Notes: generated by a model from the sequence alone, not told the origin. A stretch of DNA of 64,000 nt from Bacillus pinisoli (GCF_023036475.1 NZ_JAJQKI010000004.1:354632-418631); one strand, 5' to 3'. Shown: positions 1 through 9,574, numbered from the stretch's first letter. Numbers and translations: made by a program.

Positions 1-688
1 CATCTAGCGGAGTTCTTAGATGGTGATCCAGGATTATCCTGATTGGATGTAAGCCACCAGCTTGTAATCTTGTGGTGAGACTTGGATTATCAGCGATAAC
101 TGTGTTCACTCCAACTAAAATGGCGTCATGAAGATGACGGTATTTGTGTACATCTTCTCTTGCCTCACTACCCGTAATCCATTTACTACTACCAGATACA
201 GTAGCTGTTTTCCCATCTAATGTAGTAGCAGTTTTTAGGGTGACATATGGTTTTTTAGTTGAGATATAGTAGAAGAACATATCATAAAGTTCATTAGCTT
301 CTTTCTCAAGAATGCCCACTTCAACATCTATTCCTGCGCGTCTTAATCTCTCAATTCCTTTCCCACCTACTAGGGGGTTAGGATCCTTCGTCGCAATAAC
401 CACTCTTTTTACATGATGATCAATCAGTAAATTAGCACAAGGTGGAGTCTTACCAAAATGACTACAAGGTTCTAACGTGACATAAACAGTCGAGTTTTCA
501 GCATGAGTTCCTGCCATTTTAATGGCCTGAACTTCTGCATGCCCTTCCCCTGCTTTCAGATGTGCTCCCATCCCGACAATGCGTCCGTCTTTCACAATAA
601 CTGACCCCACAGGAGGATTTGGACTCGTTTGGCCTTTTACACTTTGAGCCAAGTTAAGGGCTATTCTCATGTAATCAAGATCATTCAT
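1..688 (-). CDS. ribD: Riboflavin biosynthesis deaminase/reductase RibD (partial)
   Basis: RibD deaminates and then reduces the pyrimidine intermediate of riboflavin synthesis. The visible part begins MNDLDYMRIALNLAQ and holds the N-terminal zinc deaminase signatures (GHAEVQA and EPCSHFGKTPPC), then the start of the reductase domain (KTATTLDGKT). The C-terminal part is cut off by the window edge. The ATG at 686-688 follows AAAGGAGG at good spacing. The gene is read from a promoter near 1262-1292 through an FMN riboswitch. The rest of the rib operon would lie to the left, outside the window. Confidence 0.95.
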   Translation of the reverse strand, partial: MNDLDYMRIALNLAQSVKGQTSPNPPVGSVIVKDGRIVGMGAHLKAGEGHAEVQAIKMAGTHAENSTVYVTLEPCSHFGKTPPCANLLIDHHVKRVVIATKDPNPLVGGKGIERLRRAGIDVEVGILEKEANELYDMFFYYISTKKPYVTLKTATTLDGKTATVSGSSKWITGSEAREDVHKYRHLHDAILVGVNTVIADNPSLTTRLQAGGLHPIRIILDHHLRTPLD

Positions 689-720
689 TTAAGATCCTCC
701 TTTCATGATGTGGACATTAT

Positions 721-922
721 AAAAGGCTCTTTTCTAAAACTTTGTTGCTTTTCAAGCCCATATCTCTAAAAACCTACCCTTTTTTGTTGGTAAAACCGAA
801 GTGATCAGTGTTAGAAAAGAGCAACTCACTATATTTAAAGCACTGGTCACTGTACTACCTAGTAAAAATCCGGCTTCCTGAGATTTTTACGAAAGCAACA
901 ATCTTTACGAAAACAGCCTTAT
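721..922 (+). repeat. MITE-like repeat copy 1 (in the ribD leader)
   Basis: The left end reads AAAAGGCTCTTTTC followed by TTTGTTGCTTTT. The right end reads GAAAGCAACAATC then GAAAACAGCCTTATA, an imperfect inverted repeat of the left end of about 32 bp. An internal motif, AGTGTTAGAAAAGAGCAACT, recurs in the other copies. There is no coding capacity. This is the longest copy, about 200 bp, and it lies in the untranslated leader between the riboswitch terminator and ribD. Confidence 0.75.
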
Positions 923-924
923 AA

Positions 925-958
925 AAACAAAAAACCCTAGGACTACAATCCTAAGGGT
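925..958 (-). terminator. Riboswitch terminator upstream of ribD
   Basis: On the minus strand ACCCTTAGGATT pairs with AGTCCTAGGGT and is followed by TTTTTTGTTTTT. The position, about 130 nt after the FMN aptamer, fits the expression platform of a rib leader. Two upstream TTAGGGT copies (around 998-1017) could pair with the 5' arm as an antiterminator; that pairing is inferred. Confidence 0.8.
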
Positions 959-1089
959 GATGTATGTATATACGAATTAAGAGGAGATTGATGCGCAACC
1001 CTAATAACCCTAATTTGACTATAAAAATGTCGAAAAAGGGTATAAGGACAGAATTTTTCTAATAAGAAAAAAACGCCTCTTACGTATTC

Positions 1090-1236
1090 CTACATCCTTC
1101 TCCCATCCAGACTATACTGTCGGCTTTGGAATTTCACCAAATCAGCCAAATTATTGTTATAAAAAGGCTCACGGGCTCTGAATCATTAGATTCTTACCGC
1201 CGGTAGGGAATTTCACCCTGCCCCGAAGGATTGATA
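1090..1236 (-). ncRNA. FMN riboswitch (RFN element)
   Basis: The minus strand carries the conserved RFN blocks: CTTCGGGGCAGGGTGAAATT, CCGGCGGT, GAGCCCGTGAGC, TTTGGTGAAATTCC, GCCGACAGTATAGTC and GGATGGGAGAAGGAT. FMN binding is known to favour termination ahead of ribD. The extended distance from aptamer to ribD, about 400 nt, is partly due to an inserted repeat element. Confidence 0.95.
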
Positions 1237-1261
1237 TTACTTGATATATGTAATTTTCATT

Positions 1262-1292
1262 ATTATACCATATATGAAAGGTGTATTGTCTA
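1262..1292 (-). promoter_or_regulatory. Probable sigma-A promoter of the rib operon
   Basis: The minus strand shows TATAAT at 1262-1267 preceded by TGG (extended -10). A TAGACA -35-like box sits at 1287-1292, with 19 nt between the boxes. Transcription would start just ahead of the FMN aptamer. Confidence 0.6.
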
Positions 1293-1332
1293 GTAAAGGA
1301 AATTGAAAGCTTTTTCTGTAGTCACCTGTTTT

Positions 1333-1460
1333 GTGATATTCCAAGTCTATAGTGTGAAATTATTGATTTTTTAATGGAATTAACTAAAGAAAACTGGAAT
1401 AATAGAAAATTTCGTGGAATAAGTTAATTTTTTCGTGAAATACGTTTAACACGGATAACA
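1333..1460 (+). repeat. Phased 20-21 bp repeat array A
   Basis: A degenerate unit with core TGGAATAA and a following A/T run recurs with cores at 1334, 1355, 1375, 1395, 1415 and 1436, a spacing of 20-21 bp. CGGATAAC near 1452 may be a last, shorter-spaced unit. The array lies directly upstream of the rib promoter and downstream of the small gene at 1555-1677. Confidence 0.65.
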
Positions 1461-1518
1461 AACAGGTTCAAACATGAAAAGATGTGGCTTTGACACCACA
1501 CCTTTACCAATTTTAGCT

Positions 1519-1549
1519 TGAAAAGAAACAAAGTTTTAGAAAAAGCATT
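1519..1549 (-). repeat. Degenerate end of the MITE-like repeat
   Basis: GAAAAGAAACAAAGTTTTAG followed by AAAAAGC matches the inner end of the dispersed repeat (GAAAAGCAACAAAGTTTTAG). No second end is visible, so this is at best a remnant. Confidence 0.35.
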
Positions 1550-1554
1550 ACTTA

Positions 1555-1677
1555 TTATTGTTTTGACACACCCGTCGGTCCAACATGTCGAATATGCTCA
1601 TTTTCTTTATTTGCTTTTTCATTTACTAATGCTTTTTGATCTACCTCATTTGACGTTTTCTCATTGCGTTTTGCCAT
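1555..1677 (-). CDS. Small hydrophilic protein (40 aa), unknown
   Basis: The product starts MAKRNEKTSNEVDQ and ends IRHVGPTGVSKQ. It is highly charged, has no cysteine and no membrane segment. The ATG follows AAAGGAGAG at a good distance. The size and composition are like those of minor small acid-soluble spore proteins, but I do not recognise the family. It is monocistronic, next to the ppiB terminator. Confidence 0.6.
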   Translation of the reverse strand: MAKRNEKTSNEVDQKALVNEKANKENEHIRHVGPTGVSKQ

Positions 1678-1725
1678 AATAGAATCTCTCCTTTACATTG
1701 AAATCCTATATAGTTTTCTTCAGAA

Positions 1726-1760
1726 ACAATAAAATATCCCCTCAAATCCATGAGGGGATA
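1726..1760 (-). terminator. Terminator of ppiB
   Basis: A perfect 10-bp stem, TATCCCCTCA / TGAGGGGATA, with a 6-nt loop is followed on the minus strand by TTTTATT. Confidence 0.8.
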
Positions 1761-1770
1761 ACTAGTAAGC

Positions 1771-2208
1771 TTACGCTTCTACTACTTTTACTTCTTTCAT
1801 TTTGTCGCCTTGTTGAATGTCGTCAACAAACTCCATTCCTTCTACTACTTTTCCAAATACAGTATGAACACCGTTTAAGTGTGGTTGTGGTTCATATACG
1901 ATAAAGAACTGACTTCCTCCAGTATCTTTACCAGCATGAGCCATTGAAAGAGAACCGCGTTCATGCTTATGTGGATTTCCTGCTGTTTCACACTTAATTG
2001 TGTAACCTGGTCCACCAGTTCCTCTACCTTCAGGGCAACCACCTTGTGCTACGAAACCAGGAATTACACGATGGAATGATAATCCATTATAAAACCCTTT
2101 ATTAATTAGAGATTCAAAATTCTCTACTGTTCCAGGTGCTTCGTTTGGAAACAATTCAATTTTAACTTGTCCACCATTTTCTAAATCAATAACTGCATAC
2201 TTACTCAT
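1771..2208 (-). CDS. ppiB: Peptidyl-prolyl cis-trans isomerase B (cyclophilin)
   Basis: A single-domain cytoplasmic cyclophilin of 145 residues, the usual length for the Bacillus enzyme. It catalyses proline isomerisation during protein folding. Family motifs are [13 protein letters not shown] (catalytic Arg and Gln), GTGGPGY and [16 protein letters not shown]. It has its own terminator and is transcribed alone. The pairing with ypuA on the other side is the same as in B. subtilis. Confidence 0.96.
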   Translation of the reverse strand: MSKYAVIDLENGGQVKIELFPNEAPGTVENFESLINKGFYNGLSFHRVIPGFVAQGGCPEGRGTGGPGYTIKCETAGNPHKHERGSLSMAHAGKDTGGSQFFIVYEPQPHLNGVHTVFGKVVEGMEFVDDIQQGDKMKEVKVVEA

Positions 2209-2539
2209 ATGTAGTAATCTCCTTTCAAAACTATGTATTCTTAAGTATTATAACTGTTCATACTAAAAAATGAAAATTTCTAGAAAGAATAACTATTTAC
2301 TTTTACTCTAAAGTACAGTTTCCGCTTCTTTTAATAGAGAGAGTTACTCTTTACAAACAGTAATCACTTCAAATTTATCGTTTTAGATAGGATTACTATT
2401 AGTAATATCAGCTTAAAAAATAAATTTTCAGCAAAGAATCTTCTATTTTTACTAATTTGTAGAAAAATAAAGGTTTATATTTTTTGCAATTCAGTGTATA
2501 TACTATATAGGCGCTATTATATGAAAAGGAGTGATTTCC
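2209..2539. other. A/T-rich divergent intergenic region
   Basis: This region of about 330 bp separates divergent ppiB and ypuA. It has no ORF with a ribosome binding site and no strong hairpin. TTGCAA at 2484-2489 and TATA-rich sequence at 2499-2509 could be part of the ypuA promoter, but the spacing is poor. Confidence 0.4.
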
Positions 2540-3406
2540 TTGAAGAAGCATTTTTCAATCCTACTTGTGTTAGTATCTCTACTTACTCTTCCAATCGTTG
2601 CATTAGCAGATGCAGCTGTGGGAGATCAAATTGTCACATTAGGAGAAAGTTTAACGGAAGAACAAAAGCAAGCTCTATTAACTGAAATGGAAGCACCAGA
2701 AGATGTACAAATTGTCACTGTATCCAACGAAGAAGAGCATAATTATTTAGGAGAATATATACCAAAAGCCCAGATTGGGACAAAGGCCATTTCTTCATCA
2801 ATCATTACCATTGCAGAACCTGAAGCAGGTTTGCAGGTTACAACCAATAATATTACGTGGGTAACAGAAGAGATGTATACCAATGCTCTTATCACTGCGG
2901 GTGTAAAGGATGCTACCATTTACATAACTGCACCTTTCCAAGTATCAGGTACAGCAGCTCTAACCGGCCTATTAAAAGCCTACGAGCTATCATCTGATCA
3001 GGCAATTCCTGAAGATGTAAAAAAAGTAGCTAATGAAGAGATGGTAAAGACAGCTGAGCTTGGAGATAAGCTGGGAACAGAAGAAGCGGCAGCATTAATG
3101 GCAAGAATTAAAGAAGAAATAGCAAAAAATGCGCCACAAACAGATGAAGAACTTCGTGCAATCATTGAAGCCGCAGCTGCTGAACTAGGACTAACTTTAA
3201 CAGATGAAGATATCAACAGCTTAATTGCACTATTTAATAAAATGAAAGAGCTTAATATTGACTGGAATCAAGTCGGTGAACAGCTTAATATTGCGAAAGA
3301 AAAGCTAACTAACTTCTTACAATCAGAAGAAGGTCAAACCTTCCTAACGAAGCTACAAGAGTTTATTGTAAGTGTATTTGATGCCATTCGCGCATTGTTT
3401 AGTTAG
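2540..3406 (+). CDS. ypuA: YpuA-like secreted protein (DUF1002)
   Basis: The 288-residue product has an N-terminal signal peptide (MKKHFSILLVLVSLLTLP, then ALA-D). A DUF1002 domain follows, rich in Glu and Ala, with a helical C-terminal half. The TTG at 2540 is chosen because AAAGGAG at 2525-2531 sits 8 nt before it; the GTG at 2531 falls inside that site. Function is unknown in the family. The position next to ppiB matches ypuA in B. subtilis. It is followed by its own terminator. Confidence 0.85.
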   Translation: MKKHFSILLVLVSLLTLPIVALADAAVGDQIVTLGESLTEEQKQALLTEMEAPEDVQIVTVSNEEEHNYLGEYIPKAQIGTKAISSSIITIAEPEAGLQVTTNNITWVTEEMYTNALITAGVKDATIYITAPFQVSGTAALTGLLKAYELSSDQAIPEDVKKVANEEMVKTAELGDKLGTEEAAALMARIKEEIAKNAPQTDEELRAIIEAAAAELGLTLTDEDINSLIALFNKMKELNIDWNQVGEQLNIAKEKLTNFLQSEEGQTFLTKLQEFIVSVFDAIRALFS

Positions 3407-3420
3407 GCTCTAGCCTATTT

Positions 3421-3452
3421 AAAAAGAAGAGGGGAATCCTCTTCTTTTTTTA
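3421..3452 (+). terminator. Terminator of ypuA
   Basis: The stem AAAGAAGAGG / CCTCTTCTTT is followed by TTTTTTA. Confidence 0.85.
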
Positions 3453-3499
3453 GTTATTAGGGCAAGTTTTGACACTAATACTTGAATTCTTTTCTAAAC

Positions 3500-3919
3500 T
3501 CACCCTTCCACTAAGGCCTGATAAACTAGTAATTCATCATGCAGCTCCACTAAAATAATGTACGGAGCATCCCCTTCCTCATACGTTTGACCATTCACAG
3601 AAAAAAGTTTTGTTCCCTTTGGAAGTTTGAAAGCATAGAAATTTCTAAACCACCATGTGTTCGTGGTTTGTTTTTTTATTATTCCTATTTTTTGAGATTT
3701 CTCATATTCGTTCTCTTTAACCCAATCGGCATTTGTAACATTGGAGAACACAATCCCGTCTAACAATAGGATATCCGCATTCGGATTGTTCTTTACTATT
3801 TCTTTTACCGTAAGATTTCCAAAACCGAAACTTAGATTAAAAGTGCCGGTTACCACTCCCAAAAACAACAAACTAAAAACTAAGATAATAACTATCGGTA
3901 CTGCAGATCTTGTTTTCAA
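3500..3919 (-). CDS. Hypothetical membrane-anchored protein (139 aa)
   Basis: The family is not recognised. Residues 8-28 form one hydrophobic segment (IVIILVFSLLFLGVV), and the rest is an extracytoplasmic, mixed alpha/beta region with a WWF patch. It could be an uncleaved signal anchor or a secreted protein. It stands alone between ypuA and lysA. A short AAAAGGCTCTTTTAT fragment of the dispersed repeat lies just upstream, near 3942. Confidence 0.55.
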   Translation of the reverse strand: MKTRSAVPIVIILVFSLLFLGVVTGTFNLSFGFGNLTVKEIVKNNPNADILLLDGIVFSNVTNADWVKENEYEKSQKIGIIKKQTTNTWWFRNFYAFKLPKGTKLFSVNGQTYEEGDAPYIILVELHDELLVYQALVEG

Positions 3920-4032
3920 GCTTACTAGATTCTCCTTTGTAAAAGGCTCTTTTATATTACTTAAATTTCTATATTCTTGTATCTTCTCCTGCCTGTATTT
4001 TCGTAAACTTATGAGATATCGTTATTGTTGAA

Positions 4033-4072
4033 CAAAAAAACATACCAATTCGTCTGAATTGATATGTTTTCT
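4033..4072 (-). terminator. Terminator of lysA
   Basis: On the minus strand AACATAtcAATTC and GAATTggTATGTT form the stem, followed by TTTTTG. Confidence 0.8.
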
Positions 4073-4087
4073 TTAGATCTTTGCTAT

Positions 4088-5410
4088 CTATTTTTGCGTT
4101 AGTACCTGTTTTAAAGGAAGATCTAATTTAATTAAATCCTCATAGCTTTCTCTTTTTACAACCAGTTCCGCTTTGCCGTTCTCTACAAATACGACTGCCG
4201 GACGAGGAATACGGTTATAGTTATTCGCCATGGAATATCCATATGCACCTGTACAGAATACAGCTAGAATGTCATCGGCAGAAGCTTTCGGTAGATCTAT
4301 GTCCCAAATTAACATATCACCTGATTCACAGCATTTCCCTGCAATAGATACTGTTTCTTCCTTTTCGTCTTTCATTCGGTTAGCCAGTACTGCCTCATAT
4401 TTTGCTTCGTAGAGAGCTGGACGGATATTGTCACTCATTCCACCATCAACTGCTACATATTTTCTAACGTTAGGCACATTTTTCTGTGACCCTACCGTAT
4501 AGAGCGTTGTACCAGCATCACCTACAAGAGAACGACCTGGCTCAATCCAGATTTCTGGCATATCTATATTTAATTCTTCTACTTTTTTCTTTACAGCTTC
4601 TACTATTTCAATTACATATTGCGACACTGGAATTGGGTCATCTTCAGCTGTATAACGAATGCCAAAGCCTCCACCAAGGTTGACTACCTTTGGAACATAT
4701 TGCAGCTCTTTCTTCCAACTTTCCATCTTTTCGAACAGCTTTTCAGCGGCCATTACAAACCCTTTCGTTTCAAAGATTTGAGAACCGATGTGGGAATGAA
4801 TACCAAGTAACTCTACAAACTCAAAGGTTTGAATAAGTTGGATGGCTTCGTCTGCTTGACCACTTTGAAGGTCAAAGCCAAACTTAGAATCTTCTTGACC
4901 TGTTAAAATATAGTCGTGAGTGTGTGCTTCAATACCCGGAGTCACACGAATTAAGATTTGTGTCTTCTTCTGTAACTGACGGCAAATGTCTTCTAGTAAG
5001 GATAGTTCATAGAAATTATCGACTACAAAACAACCGATTTCTGCATTTAATGCCATTTCAATTTCATATGGACTTTTATTATTTCCATGAAAGTGAATTC
5101 GCTCAGCAGGGAATCCAGCAGCTAAGGCGGTATACAATTCTCCACCAGATACAACGTCTAGACTTAAACCTTCCTCTTCTACAAGTTGGAACATAGCGAT
5201 AGATGAGAAAGCCTTACTTGCGTAGGCAACCTGTGCTTTTATATTTAACTCTTCAAATGTTTTACGAAACCCACGAGCACGTTCTTTAATTAATGCTACA
5301 TCGTACACATATAAAGGTGTCCCGAACTCTTTTGCGAGAGTAGCTGTATCTACCCCGCCAATTTCCAAGTGGCCTTTTTCATTTACTGCACTCGTTCCGT
5401 GTAGAAACAT
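4088..5410 (-). CDS. lysA: Diaminopimelate decarboxylase
   Basis: A PLP-dependent enzyme that converts meso-diaminopimelate to lysine, the last step of lysine synthesis. It has a fold-III barrel with the PLP lysine in AYASKAFS and the HFHGNNKS motif. HIGSQI, GGGFGIRY, EPGRSLVG and the second-domain CCESGD active-site motif follow. I start at MFLHGTSAV (5410) because GGAGAAGG precedes that ATG and the B. subtilis protein begins the same way; this gives 440 residues. The gene lies downstream of spoVAF but is separated by a strong terminator. Confidence 0.96.
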   Translation of the reverse strand: MFLHGTSAVNEKGHLEIGGVDTATLAKEFGTPLYVYDVALIKERARGFRKTFEELNIKAQVAYASKAFSSIAMFQLVEEEGLSLDVVSGGELYTALAAGFPAERIHFHGNNKSPYEIEMALNAEIGCFVVDNFYELSLLEDICRQLQKKTQILIRVTPGIEAHTHDYILTGQEDSKFGFDLQSGQADEAIQLIQTFEFVELLGIHSHIGSQIFETKGFVMAAEKLFEKMESWKKELQYVPKVVNLGGGFGIRYTAEDDPIPVSQYVIEIVEAVKKKVEELNIDMPEIWIEPGRSLVGDAGTTLYTVGSQKNVPNVRKYVAVDGGMSDNIRPALYEAKYEAVLANRMKDEKEETVSIAGKCCESGDMLIWDIDLPKASADDILAVFCTGAYGYSMANNYNRIPRPAVVFVENGKAELVVKRESYEDLIKLDLPLKQVLTQK

Positions 5411-5454
5411 ATCCTTCTCCTCATTCCTGTTCAATTTACGTATACTATATGTTA

Positions 5455-5492
5455 TTAAAAAAAACAGTTAATAGCAATAGCTATTAACTGTT
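5455..5492 (-). terminator. Terminator of the spoVA operon
   Basis: A perfect 12-bp stem, AACAGTTAATAG / CTATTAACTGTT, with a TTTTTTTT tail on the minus strand. A second small inverted repeat, AGTTTGTT / AACAAACT, lies at 5501-5518. Confidence 0.85.
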
Positions 5493-5544
5493 AAATACTT
5501 AGTTTGTTAAAACAAACTCTAACATAATTAAGTTACCTTCGCAA

Positions 5545-7026
5545 TTATTGTGCTGGTGTTCTTCGCTTATTTTGCGGATGCACAATACTTGGTCGTAATT
5601 TTGAACCTGGAACGGAGGATCTTACTAAAATTTTTAGAAAAGCAATCGGTTCAAAAGGTAAGAATGGCCATAAGTACGGTGTATTTAATGACTTTATACT
5701 CGCTAGGAATAACAAGTGAATGGTCATACCTACTACAAGTCCAGGAACATGGAAAATCGCTACTAATATGAGCATAAAGAGTTTAGAGATTTTGTTAGCT
5801 ATACTAAGCTCATAACTTGGTGTAGCAAATGAGCCTATCGCTGAAATTGCTACATACAAGATTACTTCCGGAACGAATAAACCAACATCAATAGCAATCT
5901 GTCCAATTAGGGCTGCCGCAATTAAACCCATTGCAGTAGAAAGTGGGGTCGGCGTATGAATGGCCGCCATTCTTAGAAACTCTATCCCTATCTCAGCCAA
6001 GAACAGCTGCACTACTACAGGAATATTGGTCAATTCGTTTGGACCGATAAAATCTAAAGGCTTTGGCAATAGATGTGGCTCTAGAACAAATAGAAACCAT
6101 AATGGTAACAAGAATAATGAAGCAAATATTCCTAAGAATCGAACCCACCTTACAAATGTACCTACTGCCGGAGCTTGTCTATATTCTTCAGCATGTTGGA
6201 CATGATGGAACATAGTGGTTGGTGTAATGATGACACTTGGAGAAGTATCAACAATAATGACAACATGACCTTCTAGTAAGTGTGCTGCTACGACATCTGG
6301 TCTTTCCGTATAACGGACTAACGGATATGGATTATAACCTTGTTTCACCATGAACTCTTCAACCGTCTTATCAGCCATGGTTAAGCCATCTGTATCAATT
6401 GACTTAATCTCTTTTTTTACAACCTCGACTAAACCTGGGTCTGCAACATCTTCAATATATCCAATACATATATCCGTTTTCGACCTTTCTCCTACTTGCA
6501 TGATCTCATTACGGAGACGTTCATCACGTATTCTTCTTCTTATCAGCGCTGTATTGACAATAATGTTTTCTGTAAATCCGTCTCTGGACCCTCTTATTAC
6601 TTTTTCTGTATCTGGTTCCTGAGGAGTACGTCCAGGGTAACTTCTCACATCGACAGTAAGCCCTTCATTCTCTCCTTCAACTAAGAACACAACAAGTCCA
6701 GATAATAATTTATCTACGACCTCATCAAGATTTTTAACTTTTTCAACCTGTTGGTGGTTAATATGGTTTTCAATCAACTTAAACGGATCTTTCCCATTAC
6801 CTTTATCTGTTTCGTTTACGAATAACAACTCTCTCACTATTGAAAGGATAAAGCTGGTATCACATAGTCCGGTTAGAAAAAGTAAATATACTTCCGTATC
6901 AAGGATTTTTAATTTCCGGATACCAATATCAAAGCTAGTACCCATTCCAATCCGCTCTTTAAAATATCTTTCATTCTCCTCGAGTACGGGTGAAATAGGT
7001 TTCTTCTTCTGAGTTTGCTCCGTCAT
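5545..7026 (-). CDS. spoVAF: Stage V sporulation protein AF (GerA-family membrane protein)
   Basis: It belongs to the GerAA/SpoVAF family. A soluble N-terminal domain of about 300 residues is followed by several membrane segments ([42 protein letters not shown]). It acts with the SpoVA channel in the spore inner membrane. The ATG at 7026 follows AGAAAGGAG by 8 nt and gives 493 residues, the B. subtilis length; an in-frame GTG nine bases upstream sits inside the binding site. It overlaps spoVAEA by 56 nt and is the last gene of the operon. Confidence 0.95.
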   Translation of the reverse strand: MTEQTQKKKPISPVLEENERYFKERIGMGTSFDIGIRKLKILDTEVYLLFLTGLCDTSFILSIVRELLFVNETDKGNGKDPFKLIENHINHQQVEKVKNLDEVVDKLLSGLVVFLVEGENEGLTVDVRSYPGRTPQEPDTEKVIRGSRDGFTENIIVNTALIRRRIRDERLRNEIMQVGERSKTDICIGYIEDVADPGLVEVVKKEIKSIDTDGLTMADKTVEEFMVKQGYNPYPLVRYTERPDVVAAHLLEGHVVIIVDTSPSVIITPTTMFHHVQHAEEYRQAPAVGTFVRWVRFLGIFASLFLLPLWFLFVLEPHLLPKPLDFIGPNELTNIPVVVQLFLAEIGIEFLRMAAIHTPTPLSTAMGLIAAALIGQIAIDVGLFVPEVILYVAISAIGSFATPSYELSIANKISKLFMLILVAIFHVPGLVVGMTIHLLFLASIKSLNTPYLWPFLPFEPIAFLKILVRSSVPGSKLRPSIVHPQNKRRTPAQ

Positions 7027-7588
7027 AAAATCCACTCCTTTCTAAAATAACTTCTACTGCTTTCAACGTAATGGGACAACCTTTCTTTACGTCATCTCGA
7101 CCTGCCATTTTTCCTATATCACCTATACCGACAACAATAGGAACATCAAGTTGATCTAAACAGTAAACCGTGTCACCATTTATTCTCCCAACTTCCAGTT
7201 CTCGTAGTCCATATTTATCAATGCCAAACTCTGTTAATTCCCCGAATCGGTCAATACATACATCCACCTTTGTCCATTCAACTTGATGTGAATTTGAAGC
7301 CACAGCTATGACACCAAGTACTTCAATTTGTTTGTGGTTAGCTACATAAATAAGCGCCCGCTCTCCTGCACCTTCACCTATATATCCACAGTCATCAAAT
7401 AGAACAAACACTGGATCATAAGGAGTTTCCAAAATTAACTCTACAAGTTTTTTACCCGTTAAAAGAGAGGGATTCCCTTGAGATTGTGAAATACACCGCC
7501 CCCCTACATGGTTAGACGCATACTGAACAGCTTTTAACGCATATTCATCTCCATCTGTCACTAGAATGACCCTTCTCTTTTTTTCCAT
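6971..7588 (-). CDS. spoVAEA: Stage V sporulation protein AEA (soluble)
   Basis: A 205-residue soluble protein of the SpoVA operon, beginning [20 protein letters not shown]. Conserved segments are [17 protein letters not shown] and [16 protein letters not shown]. Its role in DPA movement is less clear than that of the membrane subunits. It sits between spoVAEB and spoVAF and overlaps the latter by 56 nt, suggesting translational coupling. Confidence 0.93.
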   Translation of the reverse strand: MEKKRRVILVTDGDEYALKAVQYASNHVGGRCISQSQGNPSLLTGKKLVELILETPYDPVFVLFDDCGYIGEGAGERALIYVANHKQIEVLGVIAVASNSHQVEWTKVDVCIDRFGELTEFGIDKYGLRELEVGRINGDTVYCLDQLDVPIVVGIGDIGKMAGRDDVKKGCPITLKAVEVILERSGFYDGANSEEETYFTRTRGE

Positions 7589-7594
7589 AAATCC

Positions 7595-7945
7595 TTATCC
7601 TTTCGGTTTGAATAGTAAAGCAATGATAAATGCGAACAAAATGGCAGAAGAGATACCAGCAGAAGTTAACTCAAAAATGCCAATTCCAATCCCTATAAAT
7701 CCGTGGTCCTCCGCTTGCTGCATTGCACCATGAAGGAGGGAGTGACCAAAGCTTGTAATCGGAACGGTTGCACCTGCACCAGCAAACTCAATTAAACGGT
7801 CATATAAACCAAATCCGTCTAAAACAGCTCCTGCTAAAACAAAATAACTCATGACATGCGCAGGTGTTAATTTGGCAAAGTCTAATAAAATTTGACCTAC
7901 AACACAGATTAATCCCCCTACAACAAAGGCTGTAATATATTCCAT
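7595..7945 (-). CDS. spoVAE: Stage V sporulation protein AEB (membrane)
   Basis: A 116-residue membrane subunit of the dipicolinic acid channel, related in sequence to SpoVAC. Both share the GGLICVVGQ / GGLICMLGQ opening and the FGVYDR/FGLYDR plus FAGAG blocks. There are three or four hydrophobic segments. It lies 2 nt from spoVAD and 6 nt from spoVAEA, so co-translation is likely. Confidence 0.94.
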   Translation of the reverse strand: MEYITAFVVGGLICVVGQILLDFAKLTPAHVMSYFVLAGAVLDGFGLYDRLIEFAGAGATVPITSFGHSLLHGAMQQAEDHGFIGIGIGIFELTSAGISSAILFAFIIALLFKPKG

Positions 7946-7947
7946 TA

Positions 7948-8967
7948 CTAAGCATCACCTTCTTGTACAGCTTCAAATACAACACCATGAGCAATGGTAG
8001 GGATGGTTTCTTTTTGCTGAATCATAACTGGACTTAGTAGTGCACCTGTCGCAACGACTAAAACTCTTTTATATTTACGTTCTCTTAGTTTATCTATTAA
8101 GTAACTGTACGTAACGACCGCTGAGCATGCACACCCGCTTCCACCAGCAAAGACCTCTTGTTCAGGTCGGTAAATCATCAACCCACAATCATTATGAAGA
8201 CCTGAAATATTAATATCTTCTTCTTTTAAAAGCTCTTTTACAATGGGAGAACCAATGCCTGATAGATCTCCCGTTATGATTAAATCGTAGTCTTCTGGAG
8301 TCCGGTTTAAATCCTTTAAATGCTGTTGGATTGTGTCTGCTGCAGCAGGTGCCATGGCAGCCCCCATATCATATGGATTTTTCACACCGTAATCCACCAC
8401 TCTTCCAATCGTTGCACTCGTAATCTTTACTGAGCTCGGTTCTTTTCCTACAAGGATCGCTCCTCCACCTGTCACTGTGAAGGTTGCGGTATCAGGCTTT
8501 TGCCCTCCATATTCTGTTGGGTTTCGGAATTGACGTTCTGCCGTTGCATTATGACTGCTCGTAGCGGCTAGTATCTTATTCGCATAACCACCATCTAACA
8601 GAGCAGAACCGACTGCCAATGTCTCCATGGAGGTGGAACAAGCTCCAAACATACATAAAAACGGAATACCTTGCTTCCTCGCGACATAATTAGCTGTAAT
8701 ATTCTGGTTTAATAAATCGCCTGCTAAAAATAAATCAATATCTTCTGGTTTCGTATCTACTTTAGTTAAACAGGCTTCAATAGCTTGTGACATGAGGTGT
8801 CGCTCCGCCATCTCCCAGTTCTCTTGCTCACAGTATAAATCCTTAAAGCAGTGATCAAAGTAATCACCTAATGGTCCGTCTGCTTCCATTGGACCAACGG
8901 CTGTACCTGTTGATTGTACATAAAGGGCGTTTTGAAATTTCCACGTTTGTCCACCAGTTAGTCTCAT
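7948..8967 (-). CDS. spoVAD: Stage V sporulation protein AD
   Basis: A 339-residue thiolase-fold protein that, in B. subtilis, binds dipicolinic acid on the outer face of the spore inner membrane. Visible blocks include [20 protein letters not shown] and [17 protein letters not shown]. The start MRLTGGQTW follows a GGAGGG site. It is separated from spoVAC by about 130 bp, wider than the other junctions in this operon. Confidence 0.95.
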   Translation of the reverse strand: MRLTGGQTWKFQNALYVQSTGTAVGPMEADGPLGDYFDHCFKDLYCEQENWEMAERHLMSQAIEACLTKVDTKPEDIDLFLAGDLLNQNITANYVARKQGIPFLCMFGACSTSMETLAVGSALLDGGYANKILAATSSHNATAERQFRNPTEYGGQKPDTATFTVTGGGAILVGKEPSSVKITSATIGRVVDYGVKNPYDMGAAMAPAAADTIQQHLKDLNRTPEDYDLIITGDLSGIGSPIVKELLKEEDINISGLHNDCGLMIYRPEQEVFAGGSGCACSAVVTYSYLIDKLRERKYKRVLVVATGALLSPVMIQQKETIPTIAHGVVFEAVQEGDA

Positions 8968-9096
8968 ACATACCCTCCTTGCTTTCTCACTTTGATTTAC
9001 ACCAACTATATAGATAATTGAAAAGTCTATTCACTGTTAATTATTGCTCTCGAATATTTTAAGCTAGAATCTTACTTACATCGCTAGTGAATATAG

Positions 9097-9558
9097 TTAG
9101 AGGAAAATGACTTTTATTCCATAACGAATGATTCCAATCACATAAGCCCCTACTACTCCGAAGACAATGACACTCCCCGCTAATTTGAACATGTTAGTCG
9201 CAATTCCAAGCACTATTCCTTCACTTCGATGCTCAAGCGCAGCGCTTGTCATAGAATTCGCAAAGCCTGTAACTGGAACGGCGGAGCCTGCTCCGGCAAA
9301 CTGTCCAATTCTGTCATAGACCCCAAAGCCTGTAAGTAAAGCAGATAGTAGAACAAGTGTGGCAATGGTAGGACTACCTGCCGTTTTCTCGGTAAAATTA
9401 AAATAATGAATAAAGAAGTTTTGAATCAATTGGCCAAGCATACATATTAATCCACCCACAAGAAACGCTTTGACACAATTTGAAATATAAGGAGGTTTCG
9501 GTTGAAAGTTTTTAATCTCTTTTAAATAATTCTTCTTAAGCTTTGACTCTGATGCCAT
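9097..9558 (-). CDS. spoVAC: Stage V sporulation protein AC
   Basis: A membrane channel subunit for DPA uptake and release; in B. subtilis it behaves as a mechanosensitive channel. The ATG at 9558 (MASESKLKKNY) is preceded by GGGAG and gives 153 residues, close to the family length. Hydrophobic segments include AFLVGGLICMLGQLI and TIATLVLLSALLTGFGV. The FAGAGSAVPVTGFANSM block is conserved. Confidence 0.95.
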   Translation of the reverse strand: MASESKLKKNYLKEIKNFQPKPPYISNCVKAFLVGGLICMLGQLIQNFFIHYFNFTEKTAGSPTIATLVLLSALLTGFGVYDRIGQFAGAGSAVPVTGFANSMTSAALEHRSEGIVLGIATNMFKLAGSVIVFGVVGAYVIGIIRYGIKVIFL

Positions 9559-9574
9559 TTTTGTTCGCTCCCTT

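Noticed and set aside
2494..2685. 63-codon ORF overlapping the start of ypuA
   Set aside because: Out of frame with ypuA, Cys- and Ser-rich, no family resemblance; the TTG-started ypuA frame has a signal peptide and conserved domain.
3741..4031. Plus-strand ORF of 96 codons opposite the 139-aa gene
   Set aside because: No binding site, and it is the antisense of a more plausible gene.
5411..5544. Lysine riboswitch ahead of lysA
   Set aside because: The spacer is too short and contains only the spoVA terminator and a second small inverted repeat.
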